In this document: positions 39,931 through 52,800 of the stretch, one piece after another
How the letters are laid out: the number at the start of each line of letters is the position of its first letter
How positions within the stretch are numbered: the first letter of the stretch is position 1
From: Luscinia megarhynchos
Taxonomy: Eukaryota > Chordata > Aves > Passeriformes > Turdidae
Reading direction: 5' to 3'
DNA length: 64,000 nt
NCBI GenBank assembly: GCA_034336665.1
Contig: CM067566.1
Location: forward strand, 15,172,330 to 15,236,329
Program-made: the position numbers and the translations under genes
Notes under the pieces: generated by a model
Databases searched by the model: none
Told to the model about the DNA's origin: nothing
Seen by the model: the letters and a program-made list of their open reading frames with translations, nothing else

Positions 39931-42809
39931 TTCAACAGGAGGGCTACTACTGAGAAATCAGAGTACTGGGGATTGAAGGAGGACCTGAGAATAGAAAACT
40001 AGAATATTTTACTAGTATATGACTACACAGAGATCTCTCTGAGATCTCTTCTTAGACCAGTATTTATGTCATAGGCTAGAAAACCTGAGCAGACACCTGA
40101 ACTCCCTTATATGCACCACTTAAACCCCTAACTGTGGACTGAAGGTACCCAATTCAGAATTATTTAGTAGGGCAAAGCTCTCACTGAAGTCACATCTCTC
40201 ACTTCAGGAGTAGTGTCAGGTAAGTTTTATAAGGTCTAATTCCAAAAATGAGCTGAGTGTGCTTCAGAGGCACAAACTAGCAGCAGCACTGACATCAAAG
40301 GCAATTACCTCATATGCAACTGATGTTTTCCATCTCCTTCTCTACAGATAAATTTGAGTGTAACCACAAGCCTAGTATAAGAGAACATTTCAGTTTGTAA
40401 TAGATGGATACTTCCATACCGAATGACTCATTGCTTTGCAAGCATTAATCAATCCACAGTAATTTTGAGTGATGGATACATAAAAATTGCCTCCATTTTA
40501 CAGGGAAAAACCAAGCAATCTAAATGGTCTCCTGGAAGAATGAGGTAGAAAAGTCACCATCCACAGGCAAGATTGGAGTTTATAAGTTCCTAATTCTAAT
40601 TTGTCTGTTGAGACTGTGTGGTGACTCATGCCTCCCTCATTTGCTGTATACTTTTGAGAGTGATTTCTAAAGAAACAATTTTAATAGAAATTTTGCCAGC
40701 ATATGAACAAAGGCTCCAGAACCTAAAAATGCATTTGCAAATGGGTGTTGCAAATTAAAAAATAAGGAATTTTCACAGTAGTTCTGTGAATACTGTTTTT
40801 TTTTCGTGCATTGCAATGTGAAATATTGTATAGGCAGTCATAATGCATATTGTAAAATGAAAATATGCAAATATAGAAAATTAGGACTTGTAAAAGCTTT
40901 TGCTGTAATATCACAAATCAGTGTAGTTTAATGTACAAAAACATACCACACTCTGGAAGTGGCTGATAATTCAGAGAATACATTGAAAGTCTGTTGCACA
41001 ACTGTAGATCCTAAATAACTCCACCCACTAACCATGCATATAATATTTTTTGCAGACTTTTAATTTAGTTTAGGAAAACCGAAGTGCAGTTTATTAGCAT
41101 AGAATTTAATTCATGGTTTAACTCAAATTTCTTCATGTTGGTGTGGTATATAGTAAAAAGTGAAATTTACCCATCACGTTAATTTCTTGCTCCCCTAAGG
41201 CTAATTAGTGCAAATTAAATTTCCTCCTAATCATCTTAAGCAGCAAATGGGTGATATGAAAATCCAGCATTCCTACTGATTGTGATAAACCTCTATTCAT
41301 GTGACTTATGCACTGCATAAATATCTTGAAACTATTTAACTGCAGTTTACAGACTGTTCCCAAAGTAGCATGGTCATGTGGTGTTGCTTTTTGCCCTGTA
41401 TTTACAGCTACAAAACATTAAGGAAGGCTAGAAATACATTAAATAATTTATTTTTATTACTAGTAAGCATTTTTAATAAAAATTATTTCCTGGTAAGTGT
41501 TATCTATGCCTGCCACAGGGATATGCTGCTGTTAAGAACAAAGTGGGAGACCAAAAGGATGAAGAGGAATAGAGGTGCACACAAGGATGTGCTCCATGGA
41601 ACCTCACTTGCCATGACAGATGCACATGCAGACCCTGTCACCCTGCAGAAATGAAAATAACTGATGCAAATATCCAGCCTAAATGTTTATTGCTGTATAT
41701 TCAGCTCCAGAAGGAACAGTAATGGAAACCTGTGCTAATGAGCAGACCTCTCCTCAGCTCACTATTTGCCTTTACCATGAAAGACTGAAGCATGATCAAG
41801 GTTTTAGTTTTCTTCCTGAAGCACTCAATGGCTAAAAAGATCATTTCATTTCTAGGATAAACATGAAACTCCACAGCAGTAACAAGGGGTTTTTGTGCAG
41901 AAGATGGAATTTCCAAGAATAACTCTTACGAGGCCTAGAGATCATCCCAAACTTTGTGCACTTTCTAGTGCAAAGGACTATTCCTTGAATTTCTCTCTTC
42001 CAAGGCATAATTGTGCAGATGGGTATGCAAGCACATATGTGTTTGCACTCCCTGCTCTGCTGCATGCAAACATACAGTCCTTTCCTGTGAGAAAAAGAAT
42101 GAGAACATGGCAACAGTGCTTTTTCCTTCCCTATTGCAGTAGATGGATGTGCTCACATGTGGATGCTCACACTCTGTCTGTGCCTGCCACTGTACCTGTC
42201 AACAGGATGTCAACACCATATATCTTCTGCTAGAGGTAGCAGGATACTTTCTAGGAGGACCCCAAACAATGTGAAGGCAGAATTATGGAACAACTGGATA
42301 CTTGTGGCCACTTCAGGACGTGGTCCAGCCATCCTTATGCCTGTGAAGTGAAGTCACCCCTTGAAGAGCACAGAGCGAGCTGCATGCCAGCCTGGCCTTG
42401 GGTTTGCAATTCCTCAGTGGCAGTCACAGCAACAATGGAAAACATATCTAATAGCACCAGTAGGGCTGAATGAAGTTTTATGTGCTACTGCAATTGGAAT
42501 TCATAATTTTAGAGTGTGGCTTTTAGTCCACAGAATGCACATTCAAGAATGTGTGTCTGTGCACGGTTTTGTAGGGCTCCTCCCTACCACACCACACTTC
42601 CCTAAAGGAGCATCACATGGGGCCTTCAGAGCTAGCACACAGATCTTAGCCACAGAGGGTCCAAGCTGAGCATTTGCAGCAGTAGTTTGAGCACGGAGAA
42701 GCTCTTGTAATTTCCTTAATGCCAGGGATTTGTTCTTTCTCCAGTCTTTTTGCTCACCCATCCCCATGGGTGAGCATCCAGTTGTCAGTTTTCTCAGCCT
42801 ATGGTTGTT

Positions 42810-43480
42810 TGCTTATCTTCCAAGATCCCTGTTTAACTCCCAGTATCTCCTTCTCTTCTCCCCCTTCTCAAATGGTTCCTCTTTTGCTCAAGGAAACTCA
42901 ATAACCTACCCTAAATCTACATGATTTTTTCATTCTTCTTAATTAAGAAGGCCCAGTTATTTAGTCTCAGTTTCCTTGTTCTTCCTCCATGCTGCCCAAA
43001 ATGCCAACTTCACACACACTTTTTCAGTGCCCTTCCTACCCAGCCAGGCCTCCACAGCTGCTTGTCCCAGCTTCCCTCCCTCAGCAGCAGAAGCACTCCT
43101 GGATCTTGACTTTGAGGGTTACTCCTGCCAAATTCTCTCTGCACTTTTTCCCACTCTGTCTCCTTGTAACAGCAGATTCTTTCTCCAAATTAATCCCATC
43201 TTTTCCTTCCTTCCTTCAGCTTCTCATCAGCCAGAGACCAGTCAAGAGGATCTCTTTCCTCTTTGTCCCCTACCCAGCCACACCTACCCCCATTCCCTGT
43301 ATTTTTCTCATTGACTTCCAACTGTCCCTCACTCAATCATCCTCCATCTTCTCCTTTCATCTCCCAGTTACTATTTCTCTCTCCTCTATCATATCAATGG
43401 CATCTGGTCCTGATTTTTATCCTGCTTTCTTCCCTTTCCTCTTCCCTTTTCTTTCCTGTACATTCAGATCAAGTTCCTTC
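42810..43480. repeat. Pyrimidine-rich strand-asymmetric block
   Basis: The + strand is strongly enriched in C and T over about 670 bases, with many CTTCC, CTCTC and TTCCC runs and few purine runs. Because stop codons need purines, this yields a spurious 209-codon + frame (42989-43618). I see no repeat family in it. Confidence 0.6.
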
Positions 43481-45843
43481 CTTTTTAAGGCTGCCTGGAT
43501 CCCAGGCACCTCTGCCAGCAGTGTAGAAGAAAGGATTTCCTGCTCTTGCATGCATGACTGGCTGAGCCTTCCCTGTGGGTTTTGTAATGGAAATGACCAT
43601 GGTTCCACACAGCCCTGACCTGCAAAATATCCATGTAGTTGGCATGTGGATGCCCCACTGAGTGATGCTCCTGGGAAGGGAGATCTTGGAAATTTTAGCT
43701 GTCAAGCTCTAGTAAAGCCTGCACTGAATATCTGAGAATGAGTACCTTTCTTTTCCCCAAAATATTTCAAAATCTGTTAAATTCAGTCAGATTTCCACAA
43801 AGAGGACAAAGAGATACCCCTACCACAAAGATGAGAAACCTTACTTCAAAGCATACAGGTTTTTAAACATTTAAAAAACAAACTTGTAATATTTTCGTAA
43901 CATGGAAAAAAATGCCTTCATCTATGCAAACAATAACAGGCTTTTATATCCTATTACCCAGAAAAGACCATTTAATAGTGTGAAATGTGACACCCCCCCA
44001 TTGCAAGATGCTGTATATACTAGAAGGAAAAATCACCTGCTCTTCAGGCATTAATTCCAGATCACTGGAATGCTGCTTTAAATTTTGTCCTGGGTAGTAT
44101 TCCTCCCTACTGAAGGAGGATTTCTGCTGAGAAGTTGGCACTGCCACTTAATCTTTGCTTGATTTTGCTAGCAGCTGCCCAGATAGCAAAGCAAAGTGAC
44201 AAAGATCAGCTGGATTTAGCAACAAAAAATAGTTATTGATATGAAAATGTCGTTAAGAAAAGCATGTCAGAAATTAATATTTTGTGCAAAAAAAGAATGC
44301 AGCATGACTTAAAGTCAGCCTATGTTGTAGCATGACAGCTTGGCAATATGTGATTCCATGTAACTTTCCCATGCATCAGAGACCAAAATACAATTTTAGA
44401 ATTGAAGTAAGATATATTTGTGACACCCTCCCCCCATATATGAGTTGTCTAGAAATCAATTAATTCAATCTGTGAACATAGGCAAGAAGCTCTATAGGTC
44501 AGTAACAGTTATATTATACATAATTCCTCAAGTATCACAGCTAGGGAATTCTAAAGAATAGAATGAAACCATCTGACATATTAAACGGCCCAAGGCCTGC
44601 CTCTCAAGAAGGGATGCACTGAGGTCACACTCCTGCTTTTTGGCCTGGGCATGCAACAATGATGATTAGGATGCCCCTCTCAAGCTGTTCCTTTAGTTTA
44701 TTTTCCCTTTTAGATACGTTTGTCTGAGCATAAAACACTTTGTTCAGTCAGGAATATGTTTAACTCTAGAATTATTTTTCCATCCCAAACTGAGCCAAAA
44801 AGTCCAATGATCTCCAGATGGGATTGTCCATAACTTGTGAAGTTCAGGGTGTTTTCAAGCCTCAGATGAGCTATGGGTAGAAAGCCAGCTGAAAAAATAG
44901 TTTACAATACAATTTTGGTACTACCACACAGTGTGTTGGTGATGGTGCTGTTCAGTGGTTGGGGTTTTTCTTCCCCAAGGAAGATTTGAGTAAAACAAAA
45001 AGTAAACATGTTTTTGTAGTTCAAAAGGAAACTGGTATTATTTGTGGGCTAGGAATAGAAGAACATTTCCTCCCTTTGTGTGCCAAAGATAGGCTGTCAA
45101 AATCTCAGTGCCCCCTCTACAGAGTGAAGGGTCACGGCCTCTTTGCAGAAGCAGGGCTTGATAGCAAACCCCTCCTTGCTCACTGAACTGCTCATGTGTT
45201 GCATTCACAGTAGAAGCTCTCAGGATCAGACATTTGGGTTTTAGCATACATACCAAGTAAAATAACTGCCAAGTTGGTGTAGCAAAGAAACGATGGAAGT
45301 GTTAATCAGTGAAATAAAAATATTGGTTTTATTGCTTTCAGGCTGTTTTTTTCTGCAGCTTGAATCCTGTCAAGTCCTCTGTCTTTAATTAAAGCTAGGT
45401 TATAAAATAAGTAATAAAACAGAAAAAAAAATAAACCCAAAAAATATAAAAGACAAAATGCCTTTAAAAGTTCCACAGAACCAGCAACAGAATGAAAAAA
45501 ACACCCTCTGCCTATAGCTCAAAGGAGCTCTGGAAGCTGTGGTGCAGCCTGCAGTTGATTATCTCATCAACATGCCATAGATGGGCTTGAGGAACTCTGC
45601 TGGTTGGGGCTGTGGGGTTTTTTTTGGCTCCCAACACAAAATGTTGAGCTGTCCCATAAAGCTCTAGGCAGACTATGAGAGTCTCTTGCTTGAGAGATTA
45701 TCACAGTTGGATCTCAGTAATTAAATGGAGATGTAACTAACTCTCCTCAGCCAGATGCAGCAACTAGGGAAGCCAGGAGACAACAGCCCATTGATTGCAA
45801 ATGAACCTTCCTGGGCACTGAAAAAGAGAGCATGAGCTTTCTG

Positions 45844-45945
45844 TTAATTGTTAATTGACATCTGTGGGCATGACTAACTAACATCTGCGTGGGTCAGAGC
45901 TTGGCATGTTCATTTACATATGTTTCTGTAACTGAAGTAAACAAA
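45844..45945. promoter_or_regulatory. Candidate regulatory stretch: tandem TTAATTG, E-boxes, FOX-like site
   Basis: Two adjacent TTAATTG copies (45844-45857), CATCTG E-boxes at 45859-45864 and 45882-45887, and a FOX-like GTAAACAAA (45937-45945) lie within 100 bases. Motif clustering is the only evidence. Confidence 0.25.
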
Positions 45946-46575
45946 CCAGTGCACACAGAGCAAAATTTCATGGAGTTACACAGTGATATCACTGCTGTTG
46001 CTCTGCCTACACTTCTATTTGCTCAAACATTGTCCCAGTGAAAGAGCACATCAGCTGTGTTCTCTTCCAGACACAGTCCATCTGGCTGGGGTGGGGAGGG
46101 AGGGATCCCTCTCTGAAGATGGACAACAGCAAATCTCCATTTTTCAGAACTATGGCCTGCTCTCTGGAAGAGCTGCAAGGCAGGATGCTCATGGGACTGC
46201 TCCTCCACCTCTGCCCAGTGGATTCACACCCAAACAACACAAATCTGTCAATTCCTAGGAAAAGCTACTGTCAGATTTGATAGTGTGGCACAGAAGGCAG
46301 TGAAAAGGCAGTCTAATAATCCAGACTCTGTCTCAGAGACATGTGGGCCATGTTGATTAAACCACCCACATGTATCCAAGGCAGAATCTGGCTCACACAG
46401 ACCTGTCCTTTCTTAATCCCTGTCTGGTGTGTAAGATTGGGCTTCTAACGTGTAGGATACTTTTAGAATAAAAATTAGAATGTATGTAATTTCCACTTAC
46501 AGAAATTTCTGTGTATTTACACTAATTCAATATTAAATGAAAGTATGGTATAAAATCTATACAATAGTAACAACA

Positions 46576-46620
46576 ATAATACTATATTAGGGTACACTAG
46601 TGTACTTTTAATAGTATTAT
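46576..46620. repeat. 45-bp AT-rich palindrome with perfect 14-bp core
   Basis: The outer arms ATAATACTAT (46576-46585) and ATAGTATTAT (46611-46620) are exact reverse complements. The centre GTACACTAGTGTAC (46592-46605) is a perfect palindrome. Weaker inverted matches (TACAATAGTA on the left, TACATTGTA on the right) suggest that the symmetry extends further out. Confidence 0.95.
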
Positions 46621-47732
46621 ACTAGCAATATGCTACATTGTATTTGCACATTCAGAAAATATCTGCATAGTCTACACATACAAATTTTAAATAATGAAAT
46701 TTGGAAGAGAATGGAAGTAGGAGCCCCATATTGCTAAAGCACAACTTTTGAGGAGTAAAATTAGTGTATTATATATATTCTTCCCAAGTACTTAAAGTTA
46801 TGTTTTTATTTTTAACTATCTAAACAGCATCTTCTGGATATTGTGGAAATCTAATGTTTCTAACCAATTTGCCTTTTTGTTCTCAATTTGGAGTCAAAAT
46901 TACAAAGTGGAATGTGTAACATGGATCTGTACTGTTACTGAGTCAACTGAATCCTTCCCCCAGCCAGAACCCAAGGTTTTTGTTTAGATCCATGACTCTT
47001 TCATGGTATCTGCAGAATCTCATTTGTTTTATATCAACAACATTGCTACAGTTAAAGGCTATAACCTAAAATATTAAAGCTTATAAAGTTGCAAATGTAT
47101 AGATTTTTTCTCTCCAGTTCCTTCATAGCATGTGTAATTCAATCATTGTGTTAGGTCTGACTGTGCCTTTTCCCCAGTATTTTCTAACATTTTACCCTGG
47201 TGAGGATTTGCGTGTAAAATTTGATTCACTTGACAGTGTATTTCCTTTTCTCAAAAGAGTGTAACCAGCACTTCAGTCTTCTAAAACACACTTGAGTCAA
47301 GAGCAAGTAACAGAAACTATGACAATGAGAACTCAGCTTACTCCCTGCACCTTATGACCCTTATTCTCAACAGACACATAATCTGCAACTCAGTCTTAAA
47401 TCCTTGATCCCTCTGAAGAGAGACAATATTTCACTATCATTCATTTTAGAAAAAACATTCAGAAAATAACTACAAAATCCTCTATATGTCTCAGCACAAA
47501 GTTAAACTGCATGAGAGTAATTTTTAATTAAAGTTCAGCCAGCCAACAACAAAATCTCCTCCCAGCCTTTTTCATATTGCACTGGCAGCTGACACCAGTC
47601 TTTAAAGAACTGCTCAGTACAAAATTAATTCATCAGATCTTGAGTATTTCAGTCTCAGGCTAAGAAAATCTAGACCAGGGAATGCAGCGAGCAAGCAGCA
47701 GAGTCCAAGATCCCTTTCACAGGGTAGAGCCT

Positions 47733-48340
47733 GGACTTGGAGAGCATCTCTGGAAGTCATCCCACCCTCCTCTCAGAGATCTGCAGTGGCTCATCAAGGG
47801 CTGTGTCCAATTGAGTTTTGAGTATCTCCAAAGCCTTCACAACCTCTCTGGGTACTTGTGCAAGTGTTTGACCACCTTTGAAAGAAAACTGTTTTGCTTG
47901 TGTTTAAATGGAATTTTCTGTGTTTCACTTTGTGCTCACTGCCTCTTGCATTACACTGCGCAATATTGAAAAGTCTGATTCTATGTTCTTTCCCCACATA
48001 TTTACACACAGTATAGGCTTCTCCAGGCTGCAGAGTCTCAACTCTCTCAGCCTCTCCTCATATTGTAAATCCTCCAGGCCCTTAATCATATTCACATCTC
48101 ATTTCTGGACTCACTCCAGAATATATATTCATGTCTTGCTTCAAAATGGTGAGTCCAAACTGACTGTCCAGCGCCAGATCTGTCTCTCCAGTGCTGAGGG
48201 AAAGATCACCTCCCTCAAACTCTCCCTCCAGCAGACCAGGAGGTGTTGTTTTTTTTGCTGCAGTGGCACATTGCTGGCTCACAGTCAGCTTCAACTCTGG
48301 GCTCCTTTCCTGCAGGTCCCATAACCAGTGTCTCAAGCCG
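47733..48340 (-). mobile_element. CR1 LINE remnant, end of ORF2 and 3' region
   Basis: Read on the minus strand, this is the C-terminal part of CR1 ORF2 and its 3' tail. A frame at about 48240-48290 gives LTVSQQCATAAKK, the usual CR1 motif. On + one sees the reverse complements of other landmarks in order: CTCTCAGCCTCTCCTCATA, CAGGCCCTTAATCAT, TTTGTGCTCACTGCCTCTTG, and GAGTATCTCCAAAGCCTTC with CACAACCTCTCTGGG nearby. The copy is 5'-truncated, with frameshifts and stops, so it is dead. It explains the overlapping open frames seen on both strands here. The 3' boundary near 47733 is approximate. Confidence 0.9.
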
Positions 48341-49439
48341 AAGCACAAATAGCAGAGCACCAGCCCTGCACAGTTCCCTACCAGCTTCAAGCCTTAATTT
48401 TTTTTTCTCTGTATCCATTGACAACACTAAGTACTTAGGGACCCACTACTCAATCCTAAAATGAAAACTCAGAGTGCATACAATTTATTGTTTAAACAAC
48501 TGAATTAGATTTCTAATAGTACAGAGCAGGCCAGACCCTTGCATGACATTAAAAAATGCAGAATTTCTCATGGCAGGCAGATTTATCAGGAAGCATACAG
48601 TCTAAGCTGGTTTTTTTAGTCTGGAGGTGAGAAATGGGTGGGTAACCCATTTTCTTGTTCCACAGACAAAAAGACATACCTTAGATGAGGAAGCTTCAGT
48701 TTTAACTCTAAAACTTCCATGTCTTATAAATCAAAACCATCACTCCCAGGAGGAAAATTTAGAAAAGAGAATATTTGTGTTTGCATAAAATTTCTACACC
48801 CTGAATGCAAATAAAGCCAGAACAAATGGTTTCCTGCTTGCAGTATACAGCCACTCACACTTCTGTCTGTGCTAATCATTCAGTTTGAAGAAAGAGTAGT
48901 TCAGATAATATTGTTAAACAACTGCAAAAGAGAAAGTTTTAGAAGCAAACCAAAGAGGTTATTCACAGCCGTATGACAAACCACTGTCAAAACATAACAA
49001 ACCACAACCAAACTCAAGGAGAAAATGACAAAATGTAAGACCATAAAAATGATGGAAATTGTGCAGGACAGGCATTTTAGATGAACAAATGCAATCTGTA
49101 CCAGCATAAAGGACCAACACAGCAGAGAAAATGATACCCAGAAAAGTTGTCTCAAGAAATAAAGGCAAAACCATAAAATTCAAATGACAGGACACCAAAA
49201 GGAAGGGACAAAAACCAGGGAAACCATCCAGTTGTATTAAATCAAGCACACCCCTGACCCCTGACTTCATCTGACCTAGCAGAATGCTAAACATGGACGA
49301 GAAAAAAAAAGAATTATGCAAAAATACAAGCAAAATGATGTTAAGAAAAAGTGATATTAGCCATACCCTCACATACTGCCATGATCCTTTTAGGCAGGTA
49401 GCCAAACTGGTCTGAACCATAACCTAGACAGAGTTAACC

Positions 49440-49830
49440 AAAACCAAAGTTTGGTTGCTGCAGAAAAAAAAGGTGTCTGTCTTTCTGTGGTGTATTCAGG
49501 CTGGTGTGGGTTAAGGCACCAACCCACATATTTCACAGCCATCGACTTGATTAATCTTTTATTGGTCTAAATCAAACAGTTCCATGAAAATTAGGCAACT
49601 CACTAGAACCACACCAATTGCCATGTGCTAAGAACTTGGTCGTTCTGCTGGGGATCTCCCTACCCTTCCCCCTTCCTGCCCCAAATAGTATAAATATTCC
49701 AACTATTGCTACAAAAGCACATAGGAAGATCTGCTGAGCTATATTTTTTGGAGTGAAGTCGTTCTGGAGACAGATGTCTACAAATATAATTCTACCAGTT
49801 TCTCATCTCCATTCTCTCCTCTGAGCCATG
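49440..49830 (-). mobile_element. Possible solitary LTR (weak)
   Basis: On the minus strand this block has LTR-like order: a TATA-like ATTTATACT (about 49687-49697), then about 130 bases later an AATAAAAG polyadenylation-type signal (49557-49563). A C-rich stretch (49660-49682) adjoins the TATA-like site. No clear TG...CA ends, target duplication or primer-binding site could be fixed. The block differs in texture from its AT-rich surroundings. It could equally be single-copy DNA. No viral gene is recognised; the neighbouring open frame at 48959-49420 matches nothing I know. Confidence 0.25.
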
Positions 49831-52800
49831 TTGAGATGGGAAGCTGAGGCAATAAAAAAAAGTCTTACATATATTCTAGTAATACTGTTAAACATATGCA
49901 GCCTATATGAGGGAGGGTTAAACAATCTGATCTGAAATGCATGTCACTTTCACCCTTAGAAACGTTGGAAGAGAAGCTGTGAGTGACTGAGACAGAGTAC
50001 CATGTGTATGGAGGACTTGTCCACTTCTAAAGTCTCTGATTTTCATCCAGGCAAAATCAACAATATCACACACCTTCAATTGGCTGCAACTTTGATAAAT
50101 TCTGTTTTTGGTTTCAGTCCAGTTTGTATCTGCCAGGATAAAACCTCGTGAAAAAGCCTGAGGACACCATTCATGATGTGAAGTCTGAGGACAAGCACAG
50201 GCTGCTGAGACCTCAGAGGGTTTAGCTCAGATAGAATTTACTTTTCTTCTTGGATGCTTGGATGCAGCTCTCCACAAGCTCCTTTCCACTGAGAAATAGC
50301 AACAGCAGTACTTATGGCAGCTAGTTTAAGTAGTTGAAGGTATTCCTGCACTGTGGTTAGTACAGTGCAAACATAGCCATGGATGTTTCTGTAAGGCATA
50401 TTGTAGGCAGACATCAACTTGCTCTGCTAACACTGAGTAATCCCAAAGCTACATGTTTGCATGGCTTGGCATCATGTCTGAGGAAGCAATTCCTGTGAAG
50501 AGGAGCATATATTGGTTTGGGCTCTGAGAAAGAAAATGGCCACACAGCATCTGGTCAGTTTGGTGTGTGTGGGGAAAAGGGCTCATTAAAGGCATTTGTC
50601 CCACAGGTGCAGCTGGCCTCCTCAACACTGTAAGAATTCTTTTCCTGGCAGGACTGAAACCCACAGGCTGGCCATGTGAAGGAGAAAGGAGTTTGCACTC
50701 AACCACTGTCAGTCAAGCATCCCAGCATGGTTCCCATTCAGGAGAAAAATATCAGAGGTGAACTGGGTTGATATGTGCATCAAAGGGGAGATAACGTAGT
50801 GGGGAGTGTGTCTGGAGAACTGGTGGGAGGTGAGGGGTTATAGTGACACGATAAAAGATATACATGGCATTCTCCAAATCCTCAAACTGCATTGAGCACA
50901 TGTGGATTGATAACCAGCATGATTTTTCTGGTAATGTTATGCTGCAGATGTATGAACAATATCTCACCAGTGGATAATATCAGTTGTCAGTTATATACAT
51001 GTTTTATAACAACCAGAACACTCTTTTTCAAAAAGCTGTTGGTGGTTGGCTTTGATTTTTTTTTCAGCAGCAAAGCTTGCTTTCCCATTCTCTTTCTCTT
51101 TCAAGCCCATGGAAGCTAACTGCAGAGAAAGTAAAAATGGCATTGAACACAGTGTACAAGATAATTAGAAAAATAGTCTACTATTTAAAAATATTTTGTT
51201 CGTTTTAAAAGTGTGCCTTGTTTATTACCCTTAAAATGAAGGCAAGTGCCCTGTGTTCAGTTATACAAATCAGATGTCTGACAAAATAACATGAAATAAT
51301 AAAGAAGCACTTTCAGAAAAGGGCAAGCAATGCAGCAGGTTTATAAGCTTCCATCAGAACACACATTATACGTAGTTTTTAATAAAATTTTATGCAAGTA
51401 ATGCAAAATCCTCTTAACTCAAAAATGGTAACGTCAGTAATAAGTACTACAACAAATCTCTGATGAAGTTGAAACAACCACTTCCTATGTTTTCTGTCCT
51501 TTTAGCTGCATGGTACATTTTTTTTCACATTTCCCAGGGAGTCATTTATTATCTTCTTGGAACAGTTTTTCTACAGTGACTCACTGTGATTTCTGAACTA
51601 CCATAGGGTAAGATACAGTTCCCTTGACAGTTTTGAACTGCCACCATTTGGACAATTTCTGGGACTGCCTGACCATAAAACCACCATACAAGATGAACCC
51701 AAATGCCCACCCCAACCACTATCATTGCTTAACAACAGACAAACTAGAAACCTAACAAAAAATGAAAAAAAAAGGAAATGTGGCACAATCCTTGCCCTGG
51801 TTCATCACACCTACTTCCAAAAATAAAGAGGTGGAAAGGTACAGAAGTGATGGTTGCATACAGACACTGAAGTCAGAGCTACTTGCAGCTATTGACATCC
51901 AAGTACAGTGACAGCACAGGGAACCCCATGCTCCAGATGCCTCCCTAAAACCTGTTTAATTATGGAAAAATATATACAGAATTCATTATCTTAGGCTGAA
52001 AGCATGCAAAAATTGTCTCTTGGAACATGTTTTCCTGCAGAACTTCAAGAGAGAAAGTCAAGGTGGGAAGCTCTTTTCTAAAGGTTTAGCAACAGCAGTG
52101 CTTAACAGGGTTACAGTGCAAGTCTCCCAATAAGAATCCCTGCTGACATCCAAGAGAAGGATCTCAGAGAGATAACTTGATGTTCTGATATCCTAATATG
52201 TATATGACCATGCAATTCAAAGTGCTTCCTAGAAAAATTAAATGTATTTTTTTCAGATTTTATCAAATTGTAAAAGCGTACAAAAATCATCTAATGTGGG
52301 AAAACTAATTTAATTTGGTATATTTCAAACTCATTCTGTCAAACATGACTCTGCATTAAAAAAACAGATACTTCACCTTGCAGTGCAAACATGCAAATAC
52401 ATTGCTGTATTCATATGTATTTGAAATATCTCCCTGAGTTTCAAATAATTTGTAAATATCTCACAATGAAGAATATATTTTTTTAACTTCAGCATTGCAA
52501 ACTCAACTAAGGATCTGGAAACAGATTTGTGTGCCAGCTACTGCAGTAAATAGAGAGCTGACTTATTTGTTTATAAAACATAGCACCATGTAAGAGTAAG
52601 CTTGGTAGGAACCAAGTAATACTCGTATTATATGACAAATATAAAAGGTGCTGGAATAAAATGCAGAAAACACCAGTCCAAAATTGTTCTGTTGTGTGCA
52701 TCCATTACACAAGAGAGTAACAGAAAAGAACAATCCTACAAAGTTTTCTTTTTTCACCATAGAAAAACATCTTTGCCTAAACCTAACGTTTCTTCACTGC

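Noticed and set aside
42989..43618. 209-codon + frame, the longest in the window
   Set aside because: It lies in a pyrimidine-rich block that lacks stop codons for compositional reasons. The peptide is S/P/F/L-rich, resembles no known protein, and overlapping frames are also open.
48082..48390. 102-codon minus frame as a gene
   Set aside because: It is a CR1 ORF2 fragment, shown by LTVSQQCATAAKK; a dead retroelement, not a host gene.
48959..49420. 153-codon minus frame with membrane-like segments
   Set aside because: The hydrophobicity follows from T-rich sequence on the minus strand. I recognise no family and no flanking splice signals. It is kept only as context for the possible LTR.
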